From NCBI GenBank assembly GCA_903896775.1, contig CAITZE010000216.1:1-9381 (forward strand): DNA of 9,381 nucleotides, read 5' to 3'. Below, piece after piece: positions 1-5,630 of this stretch. This DNA comes from an uncultured bacterium (GTDB lineage Bacteria > Pseudomonadota > Alphaproteobacteria > Rhodospirillales > Rhodospirillaceae). The notes under the pieces were generated by a model that worked only from the letters and a program-made list of their open reading frames with translations, did no database searches and was not told the origin of the DNA. Position 1 is the first letter of the stretch. Each line of letters opens with the position of its first letter. A program made the position numbers and the translations under genes.

Positions 1-996
1 CAGCGCCGCCAGCGTCACCATCGTCTTGAAGGTGGAACCTGGCGAATATTGCCCCGACAGCACTTTGTTAATGAGCGGTTTGTGGTCGTTGGTGGAGAGT
101 GCTTTGCATTCTTCACCGGTCAAACCACGGCTGAAAGCGTTGGCATCGAAGCTGGGATTGGAGACCAGCGCGATCAGATCGCCAGTATGCACATCCATCA
201 CCACCATGGATGCACTTTCGTCGCCGAGCCGCTTTCCGGCAAAGGTCTGAATGCGCTCGTCGATGGTCAATACAACGTCAGAGCCCGCTTCACCTTCGTG
301 ATGCTCAAGCTCGCGAATAGCACGGCCGTAAGCATTAACTTCGACCTGGCTGGTGCCGGCTTTGCCGCGCAGCTGCAGATCGTAAATTTTCTCGACGCCG
401 TCTTTGCCGATGCGAAAGCCCGGCAACTGTAATAGCGGGTCGCCGTTGAGGTCGGCCTCGTCCACAGCTGAAACGTAACCGAGCAAATGCGCCGCCGCTT
501 CGCCGTTGGGATAGAAGCGTGTCAAACCTTCGTCGATATTGATACCCGGCAGATCGGGGGCGTTGACCTGAATGCGGGCCATTTCATCCCAAGTCAGGTT
601 TTCCTTGATCGTAATCGGCACGAAAGAGCGCTTGCGCCCAACTTCTTTTTTGATGCGTTCGCGGTCGTGTTCCGACAATTCGATAAGCTGTGCGAGCGCA
701 TCGAGCGTCGCGCCGATACCGGGCGCACGTTCCGGGATCACGGTCACCTGGAATTGCTGCTTGTTGTAAGCCAAGGGCTGGCCGAAGCGATCAAGGATGC
801 GGCCGCGCGGCGGACCCAGCAGCTGGAAGTTGATGCGGTTGTCGTCGGCCAGCATCTTGTAGCGGTCGGACTGGATCACCTGCAGGTAATACATACGGCC
901 CACGAGGGTCGCTACCAATGCCGCCTGCATGCCGCCGAGCACCATGGCGCGGCGGGTGAACATTTTGGTCCAGTCACTGTCGCGGGTGATGGTCAT
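1..996 (-). CDS. mrdA: Penicillin-binding protein 2, N-terminal part (gene truncated by window edge)
   Basis: This is the elongasome class B transpeptidase that cross-links side-wall peptidoglycan in the periplasm with RodA and MreBCD. The first 332 codons are visible and remain open at base 1. A short cytoplasmic tail is followed by one membrane anchor (about residues 16-38). Next comes the non-catalytic pedestal domain, starting with the class B motif PPRGRILDRFG at 62-72 and including RIGKDGVEKIYD at 195-206. The transpeptidase domain begins near residue 240 (SDVVLTIDERIQT). The acyl-ester serine lies in STFK at 321-324, so the SxxK box is inside the window; the SxN and KTG boxes are beyond it. 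The ATG follows the mreD stop after only 4 bases and has no clear Shine-Dalgarno, which suggests translational coupling to mreD. Family identity is clear. PBP2 rather than PBP3 is supported by position after mreD. Confidence 0.95.
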   Translation of the reverse strand, partial: MTITRDSDWTKMFTRRAMVLGGMQAALVATLVGRMYYLQVIQSDRYKMLADDNRINFQLLGPPRGRILDRFGQPLAYNKQQFQVTVIPERAPGIGATLDALAQLIELSEHDRERIKKEVGRKRSFVPITIKENLTWDEMARIQVNAPDLPGINIDEGLTRFYPNGEAAAHLLGYVSAVDEADLNGDPLLQLPGFRIGKDGVEKIYDLQLRGKAGTSQVEVNAYGRAIRELEHHEGEAGSDVVLTIDERIQTFAGKRLGDESASMVVMDVHTGDLIALVSNPSFDANAFSRGLTGEECKALSTNDHKPLINKVLSGQYSPGSTFKTMVTLAAL

Positions 997-1000
997 GCGA

Positions 1001-1519
1001 TTATGGCTGCGCCAGAAGTTTCATGTGCGCGCGCGCCAAAAGCCCGCCAATGATCGGATACATTGCAACCGTCATCAGGTAGGACGTCAGCATCTGGCCG
1101 GGCGGCGTAAAGCCGCTGGAGGCCACAAGGCCCACGCAAATCCAACGCAACAAGCCAGCGCCCGCGGCCACCAGCGCGAAGGCCAGCCAGATGATGCCGA
1201 AAGGCTTGTTGTTGAAGAACTTCTGCTGCGAAAACACGACGCGCTGGCACAACAAAAGGATCAACGCACCAGATCCCAGCGGCGTACCCGACAAAAGGTC
1301 TTCCAGAATGCCGATTGAAAAGGTGGCCCCATAACCCAAGAGATCGGGCCGATAGATCGACCAAAAATAGACGGCCATCAACGCGTACATCGGCGTGATG
1401 TGCGAGAGGCCTGGAATATAGGTCGGCGTCATGGCAAACAGCATGAGCATCAACGTCACGCCGAACGGCACGAAGCGGCGCGCCGTATTGTCCATTCGTT
1501 GCAAAACCGTTGTTTGCAT
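1001..1519 (-). CDS. mreD: Rod shape-determining protein MreD
   Basis: This 172-residue integral membrane protein links MreC and the PBP2-RodA synthase in the elongasome. It is mostly hydrophobic, with about five membrane segments near residues 16-38, 42-56, 60-95, 107-133 and 143-163. The loop EDLLSGTPLGSGAL at 73-86 matches the conserved acidic/PLG motif of MreD. Length is normal for the family. The gene starts 14 bases after the mreC stop and ends 4 bases before mrdA, so it is the third gene of an mreBCD-mrdA operon. The Shine-Dalgarno upstream of the chosen ATG is weak (AGAGC); the in-frame Met9 could be an alternative start. MreD is poorly conserved, so position between mreC and mrdA carries much of the identification. 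Confidence 0.93.
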   Translation of the reverse strand: MQTTVLQRMDNTARRFVPFGVTLMLMLFAMTPTYIPGLSHITPMYALMAVYFWSIYRPDLLGYGATFSIGILEDLLSGTPLGSGALILLLCQRVVFSQQKFFNNKPFGIIWLAFALVAAGAGLLRWICVGLVASSGFTPPGQMLTSYLMTVAMYPIIGGLLARAHMKLLAQP

Positions 1520-1533
1520 GGCTTTGCTCTAGC

Positions 1534-2391
1534 TCACTTAGCAGGTTGCTGCGTGAGAATGCCGGTCAGACCGTAGTCGGCCACGCGCACGTGCTGAACC
1601 TTATCTCGAACAACGAAGGGCTCTACTTCAACCGCTCCTTCATCGACGCGCGCAACTTGGCCGATGGGCAAGCCGGGCGGGAAGGCTTCGGCATCACCCG
1701 AGGTCACAACTTTATCTCCGGGCGCGGCGGCGTTCTTGTTGCCAAGGAATAGAAGTCGCGGGCGCAAGCTATTGTCGCCGGCGAGGATCGCACGGTTGCC
1801 GGCTTCCCCGACCAAAACCGGAATGCGTGAATTGATATCGGTGATCAGCAGCACGCGGGCCGAGAGCTGACCAGCTTGCATGACGCGACCCACAAGACCT
1901 TCGCCTGTCAGAACAACCTGGCCTTTACGCACGCCGCTGGTTTGTCCGGCGGTGATCAGGATCGATTGCGCGAAAGCACCGCCGGTATCGGCCACTACGC
2001 GTGCTGTGACAAAGGTGGCATTGGGCTCAGGCACCAGCGAGGTAAGGCTGCGCAACGACTTGTTTTCGGATTCAAGCTTCTGCGCCGCTGATTGCCATTG
2101 CAGCAAACGCGCGTTCTCCTCGCGAAGCTTCGCATTCTCCTCGCGGATGGCGGCAAGTTCGTGCAGGTTGTTGACGAAATCCGAGATGACGGACGCAGGC
2201 TCGGACATCACCCGCAAGACCGGCGTGACGGCATCGGCGACAGCGTCACGCGCACGCTCGACGAGAATCGTGTCGGCCTTACCGATCAGCATCAACGCAA
2301 AGGTGAGGCCAATCAGCGCCAGGAACGCAAATCGCTGTAACAGCGATTTGAGATTTCCAAAACGGGAAATTTGCCCCGTCGGTAGCCGCAC
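1534..2391 (-). CDS. mreC: Rod shape-determining protein MreC
   Basis: This 285-residue bitopic elongasome protein has a periplasmic part that binds and activates PBP2. Visible architecture: a short cytoplasmic tail; one membrane helix at about 19-37; a charged heptad-rich coiled coil at about 72-118 (IREENAKLREENARLL) that serves for dimerisation; and a beta-rich double-barrel domain at about 122-274, with the typical FPPGLPIGQV segment at 237-246. Length is typical. The start codon is GTG, not ATG. It is supported by a strong Shine-Dalgarno, AAGGAG, 8 bases upstream. The gene lies 49 bases after mreB and 14 bases before mreD. The mreB-mreC gap holds a perfect hairpin (2409-2431) just ahead of the Shine-Dalgarno, which may set MreC output relative to MreB. 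Confidence 0.96.
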   Translation of the reverse strand: MRLPTGQISRFGNLKSLLQRFAFLALIGLTFALMLIGKADTILVERARDAVADAVTPVLRVMSEPASVISDFVNNLHELAAIREENAKLREENARLLQWQSAAQKLESENKSLRSLTSLVPEPNATFVTARVVADTGGAFAQSILITAGQTSGVRKGQVVLTGEGLVGRVMQAGQLSARVLLITDINSRIPVLVGEAGNRAILAGDNSLRPRLLFLGNKNAAAPGDKVVTSGDAEAFPPGLPIGQVARVDEGAVEVEPFVVRDKVQHVRVADYGLTGILTQQPAK

Positions 2392-2408
2392 TGGCGTATC
2401 TCCTTCTA

Positions 2409-2431
2409 GCGCTCCCTAACAGTGGGAGCGC
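2409..2431 (-). promoter_or_regulatory. Perfect intercistronic hairpin between mreB and mreC
   Basis: GCGCTCCC and GGGAGCGC form an 8-bp GC-rich stem around a 7-base loop. It sits between the mreB stop and the mreC Shine-Dalgarno, ending only a few bases before AGAAGGAG. No run of T follows on either strand, so it does not look like an intrinsic terminator. Inferred roles are protecting the 3' end of the mreB message, or partial pausing or reduced ribosome access that lowers mreC, mreD and mrdA expression relative to mreB. Confidence 0.6.
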
Positions 2432-2440
2432 CCCCGAAAA

Positions 2441-3481
2441 CTAATACATCGTCGTCAGAACGTTCCGCAGCGCCTTCATCTCTTCCAGCGCCTTGCCTGT
2501 GCCCATGGCCACGCAGCTCAAAGGATCGTCGGCGATCGACACCGGCAGGCCCGTGGCATGGCGCAAGACAAAATCAAGATGGTGCAGCATGGCGCCACCG
2601 CCGGTGTGCACGATACCTTTGTCGACGATATCGGCCGCCAATTCCGGCGCGGTATGCTCAAGTGCAACCTTCACCGCATCGATGATCGCCGTGACCGGTT
2701 CAGCCAAGCTCTCAGCGATCTGGCGCTGGCTGATGACGATTTCCTTGGGCACGCCGTTCATCAAATCGCGGCCCTTAATCTCCATGGTCTCGCCATCGCC
2801 CTGCTCGGGCGGACAAGCGCAGCCGATTTCCTTCTTGATACGCTCGGCGGAGCTTTCGCCGACCAGAAGGTTATGGTGACGGCGAATGTAGTTGATGATG
2901 GCTTCGTCCATCATGTCGCCGCCGACGCGCACCGAGCGCGCATACACGATGCCGCCGAGCGAAAGCACGGCCACTTCGGTCGTGCCGCCGCCGATATCGA
3001 CCACCATGCTGCCGGTGGGCTCAGTGACGGGAAGACCCGCACCGATAGCCGCAGCCATGGGCTCTTCGATCAAATAGACTTTGCGCGCGCCAGCCGCTTC
3101 GGCTGATTCTTGAATCGCGCGACGTTCAACCGCTGTCGATCCCGAAGGCACACAGACGATCACCAACGGGCTCGCGAAGGAGCGCCGGTTATGCACTTTA
3201 CGAATGAAGTGCTTGATCATCTCTTCGGCCACTTCGAAGTCGGCGATGACGCCGTCTCGCAAAGGCCGAATCGCTTGAATGTTCCCCGGCGTGCGGCCCA
3301 GCATCTGCTTGGCTTCGTTGCCGACGGCCAAGACCTGCTTACGGCCTTTGACTTCGGCAAGCGCTACGACCGAGGGCTCATTAAGGACGATGCCGCGGCC
3401 TTTAACGTAAACCAACGTATTCGCCGTGCCCAAATCAATGGCCATGTCGGCCGACAACCATCCCGTCAATCTTGAAAACAT
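2441..3481 (-). CDS. mreB: Actin-like cell shape protein MreB
   Basis: This bacterial actin forms membrane-bound antiparallel filaments that steer lateral wall synthesis. It is 346 residues, a standard length. The amphipathic membrane-binding N-terminus is MFSRLTGWLS. The actin-fold nucleotide signatures are all present: phosphate-1 DLGTANT at 16-22, the catalytic-side LIEEPMAAAIG at 137-147, phosphate-2 DIGGGTTEV at 162-170, and the adenosine motif HTGGGA at 292-297. The strongly conserved GRTPGNIQAIRPL lies at 62-74. The stop is TAG and the start ATG. Upstream ribosome-binding sequence is modest (AGAGGA about 13 bases away, or AGG about 7 bases away). It is the first gene of the mre cluster and lies 126 bases downstream of leuA, past a hairpin. 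No convincing promoter was found in that gap. Confidence 0.98.
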   Translation of the reverse strand: MFSRLTGWLSADMAIDLGTANTLVYVKGRGIVLNEPSVVALAEVKGRKQVLAVGNEAKQMLGRTPGNIQAIRPLRDGVIADFEVAEEMIKHFIRKVHNRRSFASPLVIVCVPSGSTAVERRAIQESAEAAGARKVYLIEEPMAAAIGAGLPVTEPTGSMVVDIGGGTTEVAVLSLGGIVYARSVRVGGDMMDEAIINYIRRHHNLLVGESSAERIKKEIGCACPPEQGDGETMEIKGRDLMNGVPKEIVISQRQIAESLAEPVTAIIDAVKVALEHTAPELAADIVDKGIVHTGGGAMLHHLDFVLRHATGLPVSIADDPLSCVAMGTGKALEEMKALRNVLTTMY

Positions 3482-3522
3482 TTAGACCTATATATCCTCT
3501 GCCAAAGCTTCCAAAGTTAGAA

Positions 3523-3534
3523 CCCAATATTGGG
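3523..3534. promoter_or_regulatory. 12-bp palindrome upstream of mreB
   Basis: CCCAATATTGGG is a perfect 12-bp dyad lying 42 bases upstream of the mreB start, between the leuA terminator hairpin and mreB. Its size and position fit an operator for a dimeric regulator of the mre operon. It has no U-tract and its stem would leave no loop, so a DNA-level site is more likely than an RNA hairpin. I cannot name a regulator. Confidence 0.3.
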
Positions 3535-3561
3535 CAACAAACTCTTGTTCGCGTATTTCGT

Positions 3562-3600
3562 AAGACACCGCCCGGATGCGAACACATCCGGGCGTATCTT
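3562..3600. terminator. Likely terminator after leuA (possibly bidirectional)
   Basis: A perfect 10-bp stem, CGCCCGGATG with CATCCGGGCG (3569-3594), closes a 6-base loop 14 bases past the leuA stop. AAGA and TCTT outside it can add pairs after a small internal loop. On the leuA strand the following sequence is only mildly T-rich (GTGTCTTA). On the opposite strand a better tract, TATCTTTT, follows. It therefore probably separates leuA from mreB but may allow some read-through, and it may also stop antisense transcription. Confidence 0.7.
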
Positions 3601-3607
3601 TTAGTTC

Positions 3608-5155
3608 CTATGCCGACATTGCAGCGGGCGCGTTCTTTTCGCGCTTCACCAGCAGTTTATTGAGGGCATTGATGTAAGCACGGGCAGAGGCGACCAGCGT
3701 GTCCGCATCGGCGCCCTGCCCTTGTACCGTCTTCCCGCTCTCCTCGAGGCGAACCATTACTTCCGCCTGCGCGTCGGTGCCACCTGTCACAGCGTGCACT
3801 TGGTAGATTTGCAAGTGCTGGCTGTTCGTCGTCAGCTCCTTAATGGCATTGAACAACGCATCCACCGGACCATCGCCATTGGCCTTCGCATACTTCACGA
3901 CGCCGTCCACTTCCAGCTCCAGTTCGGCGCTGGGTTTGGCTACCTTGGTGCCGCAAATGACTTCGAGCGACACAAACTTGATGCGGTCGTTTTCACGCAT
4001 CACCGCGTCGTCGACCAAAGCCACGATATCTTCATCGAAGACTTCGCGTTTTTTGTCGGCCAGATCCTTGAAGCGCTTGAAGGCATCGTTCACGGCGTTG
4101 TCGCCGAGGGTGTAACCCAGCTCTTCCAGCTTGGCGCGGAAAGCGTGACGGCCCGAGAGCTTACCCATCACCAGGTTGGACTTACGCAGGCCGACGGATT
4201 CCGGCGTCATGATTTCGTAGGTATTGGCATCCTTCAGCATGCCGTCCTGATGGATGCCAGACTCATGCGCGAAGGCATTCGCGCCGACGATGGCTTTATT
4301 GGGCTGCACGGGGAAGCCGGTGATCGTGGACACCAAATGCGAGTTGCGCGTGATCAGCTCGGTCTTGATGCCAGTGGTGTAAGGCATATGGTCCTTGCGG
4401 GTGCGCAAGGCCATGACGACTTCTTCCATGGCGCAGTTGCCGGCACGTTCGCCGAGGCCGTTGATGGTGCATTCCACCTGACGGGCTCCCGCTTGCACAG
4501 CGGCCAGAGAATTGGCGACCGCCAAACCCAGGTCGTTATGGCAGTGAACCGAGATCACGGCCTTGTCGATGTTCGGCACGCGGTTCTTCAGCATCTTGAT
4601 GAGCGCGTGATATTCGTCGGGCACCGTATACCCAACGGTATCGGGGATATTGACGGTCCGCGCGCCGGCGTCGATGGCAGCTTCGACACAACGGCACAGG
4701 AAATCGTGATCGGAACGGGTGGCATCTTCACCCGACCATTCCACGTCGTCGGTATAGTTACGCGCACGGGTCACGCTTTCGGTGACCATCTTCAAGACCG
4801 CCTCCGGCTCCATCTGCAGCTTTACGCGCATATGAAGCGGGCTGGTGGCGATGAAGGTATGGATGCGTTTGCGCTTGGCCGGCTTCAAAGCTTCGCCGGC
4901 ACGGTCGATATCGGCTTTAGCAGCACGGGCCAAACCACAGACGGTTGACTGGGTTACAGCTTTGGCGACGGCTTGCACGGCTTCGAAGTCGCCTTGCGAG
5001 GCGATCGGGAAGCCGGCTTCGATGATATCGACGCCCATTTCTTCCAGGGCTTTGGCGATGCGGATTTTTTCGTCACGATTCATCGACGCACCGGGGGACT
5101 GCTCGCCGTCCCGCATGGTGGTATCGAAAATCAATACGCGATTGTTGGTACTCAT
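3608..5155 (-). CDS. leuA: 2-isopropylmalate synthase (LeuA)
   Basis: This cytosolic enzyme condenses acetyl-CoA with 2-ketoisovalerate, the committing step of leucine synthesis. It is 515 residues, the usual length of the bacterial LeuA type 1 form. The catalytic TIM barrel (about 5-270) carries TTMRDGEQSPG at 12-22 (general-base Arg15, metal-ligand Asp16), metal ligands in HCHND at 204-208, and NGLGERAGN at 232-240. A linker region follows. The C-terminal LeuA allosteric domain (about 385-505) normally binds leucine for feedback inhibition and looks complete (RIKFVSLEVICGTK, then HAVTGGTDAQAEV). The ATG has GAGAG 7 bases upstream, partly paired in a possible hairpin. A long leader with a leucine-rich ORF precedes it, so leucine-dependent attenuation is likely on top of allosteric control. 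Homocitrate synthase or citramalate synthase are less likely, given full-length similarity and context. Confidence 0.97.
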   Translation of the reverse strand: MSTNNRVLIFDTTMRDGEQSPGASMNRDEKIRIAKALEEMGVDIIEAGFPIASQGDFEAVQAVAKAVTQSTVCGLARAAKADIDRAGEALKPAKRKRIHTFIATSPLHMRVKLQMEPEAVLKMVTESVTRARNYTDDVEWSGEDATRSDHDFLCRCVEAAIDAGARTVNIPDTVGYTVPDEYHALIKMLKNRVPNIDKAVISVHCHNDLGLAVANSLAAVQAGARQVECTINGLGERAGNCAMEEVVMALRTRKDHMPYTTGIKTELITRNSHLVSTITGFPVQPNKAIVGANAFAHESGIHQDGMLKDANTYEIMTPESVGLRKSNLVMGKLSGRHAFRAKLEELGYTLGDNAVNDAFKRFKDLADKKREVFDEDIVALVDDAVMRENDRIKFVSLEVICGTKVAKPSAELELEVDGVVKYAKANGDGPVDALFNAIKELTTNSQHLQIYQVHAVTGGTDAQAEVMVRLEESGKTVQGQGADADTLVASARAYINALNKLLVKREKNAPAAMSA

Positions 5156-5164
5156 GGTTCTGCT

Positions 5165-5199
5165 CTCACGACTTGGGTCAAAAAAGATCGGTTCGTGAG
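5165..5199 (-). promoter_or_regulatory. Hairpin that can mask the leuA Shine-Dalgarno
   Basis: On the mRNA strand CTCACGA (5199-5193) is the exact complement of TCGTGAG (5171-5165), giving a 7-bp stem around a 21-base loop that contains six U. The 3' arm includes the first three bases of the GAGAG ribosome-binding sequence of leuA. The fold would therefore reduce ribosome access. The 5' arm abuts and shares one base with the AAGTCGC arm of the larger leader structure, so the two stems may stack or compete. Confidence 0.4.
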
Positions 5200-5276
5200 C
5201 GACTTCGAAAAGATACTCCGCCCTCTGAACGCCTGTCGCTCGACAGGTAATCGGCGCTCAGAGGCGGATAAGTCGC
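5199..5276 (-). promoter_or_regulatory. Nested leader RNA structure of leuA; candidate attenuator
   Basis: Three nested stems are visible. The outer is GCGACTT with AAGTCGC (5270-5276 with 5199-5205). The middle is TCCGCCTCTGA with TCAGAGGGCGGA, 11 bp with one bulged base (5258-5268 with 5217-5228). The inner is CCTGTC with GACAGG (5242-5247 with 5232-5237). The middle stem is followed by ATCTTTTC, a weak terminator-like U tract. The 5' arms coincide with the last leucine codons and stop of the leader ORF, so ribosome position would decide whether they form. An upstream GGCGGA (5303-5308) could pair instead with TCCGCC (5263-5268), a possible antiterminator. Mechanism is inferred by analogy with classical amino-acid attenuators. 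Confidence 0.5.
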
Positions 5277-5398
5277 AGACCCCGGTCCGCAAGACGCAAT
5301 GCTCCGCCCAAAGTGATCCCCGCACGCAGCAACCCAGCCGAAACCACGGCCGTTGCCGTATCGGTTGAATCGCCCAGCGCTGGGATGGCGTTTAGCAC
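5258..5398 (-). CDS. Candidate leucine-rich leader peptide of leuA
   Basis: This 46-codon ORF starts at GTG with a good Shine-Dalgarno (AAGAGGA, 9 bases before the start) and ends in TGA. By reading, 10 of 46 residues are leucine, with further isoleucine and valine. The C-terminus is strongly biased: GALRLADRGLRLIRL. The last codons CTG CGA CTT ATC CGC CTC TGA lie exactly in the 5' arms of the nested stems in front of leuA. A ribosome stalled there for lack of charged leucine tRNA would melt the terminator-like stem. Classical leader peptides are shorter, so this one is long for the class. The same frame continues upstream to a TTG at 5464, but that start has no ribosome site. It could also be a chance ORF; conservation has not been tested. 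Confidence 0.4.
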   Translation of the reverse strand: MLNAIPALGDSTDTATAVVSAGLLRAGITLGGALRLADRGLRLIRL

Positions 5399-5448
5399 TC
5401 GCGTTAGTCCTCTTGCCGCGCCGCGTTTTTGCCCACAAATCAAAGGCT

Positions 5449-5477
5449 TATCTAGTTTTCTCAAACAACCCTGTTAA
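5449..5477 (-). promoter_or_regulatory. Candidate sigma-70 promoter of the leuA leader
   Basis: TTAACA (5472-5477) and TAGATA (5449-5454) are separated by exactly 17 bases. The -35 has one mismatch to TTGACA; the -10 is a weaker match. Transcription would begin near 5442, giving a leader of roughly 290 bases that includes the candidate leader ORF and all stems. The -35 lies inside a 25-bp dyad, which suggests regulation at initiation as well. Confidence 0.4.
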
Positions 5478-5486
5478 GGCTGTTTG
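5462..5486. promoter_or_regulatory. 25-bp dyad over the leuA -35 box; candidate operator
   Basis: On the minus strand CAAACAGCC, a 7-base spacer (TTAACAG) and GGTTGTTTG form an inverted repeat with 8 of 9 positions symmetrical. The spacer carries the predicted -35 hexamer. Dyad length and position fit a dimeric repressor or activator. It might alternatively act as an RNA hairpin of a longer transcript reading in from ilvC. No regulator can be named from sequence alone. Confidence 0.35.
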
Positions 5487-5541
5487 TCGGCTAAATTGCC
5501 GCAGCGGCGGTTAATTTGTCATGAAGGCGCATATAAGGGAA

Positions 5542-5563
5542 GGGCCAAGGGCAAAGTTGGCCC
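5542..5563. repeat. Small inverted repeat in the ilvC-leuA gap
   Basis: GGGCCAA and TTGGCCC form a 7-bp stem with an 8-base loop, directly beyond the T6 tract of the ilvC terminator. On the plus strand it is followed by GAAAAAA; on the minus strand no T tract follows. It may be a back-up to the terminator or just local repetition. From here to 5487 I see no gene. Confidence 0.35.
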
Positions 5564-5564
5564 G

Positions 5565-5624
5565 AAAAAATGCGGATTTCCGCCATTTTGGGGCCGGTCC
5601 GTTCCAGGACCGGACCCCAATGGC
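5565..5624 (-). terminator. Terminator of the ilvBNC operon (two consecutive hairpins)
   Basis: Directly after the ilvC stop is a long hairpin (5582-5624). Its 17 pairs are interrupted by a one-base and a two-base bulge: GCCATT, then GGGG, then CCGGTCC, around a 6-base loop. Its base overlaps a short second hairpin, GCGG-AAAT-CCGC (5572-5583), that is followed by six T (5565-5570). The second hairpin with its U tract has the form of an intrinsic terminator. The first probably protects the ilvC 3' end or, by competing for two shared bases, affects the second. Confidence 0.75.
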
Positions 5625-5630
5625 AAAAGG

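Noticed and set aside
487..1053. A 188-codon plus-strand open frame opposite mrdA
   Set aside because: It lies opposite the pedestal domain of PBP2, which is convincingly coding on the minus strand.
3106..3117. Paired GATTC/GAATC (CcrM-type GANTC methylation sites) inside mreB
   Set aside because: GANTC sites are expected by chance at this frequency and these are inside conserved coding sequence.
3482..3495. TATATA just upstream of mreB as a -10 element
   Set aside because: It lies about ten bases from the ATG, and no -35-like hexamer is found at a suitable distance.
3722..4948. A 408-codon plus-strand open frame opposite leuA
   Set aside because: It is antisense to all the conserved LeuA motifs, with no domain and the usual shadow composition.
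5373..5384. 12-bp palindrome CCCAGCGCTGGG in the leuA leader
   Set aside because: It lies inside the candidate leader ORF (codons for IPALG) and is simple GC-rich symmetry; no link with the other stems was found.
5178..5438. An 86-codon minus-strand ORF in the leuA leader, in another frame from the leader peptide
   Set aside because: It has low-complexity Arg/Ser/Gly composition and no leucine bias, and it runs through all the leader stems to end close to leuA. The overlapping leucine-rich frame with a better ribosome site is preferred.
5399..5464. Upstream extension of the leader ORF to a TTG start
   Set aside because: The TTG has no Shine-Dalgarno and lies at or before the predicted transcript start; the GTG at 5398 has a well-placed AAGAGGA.
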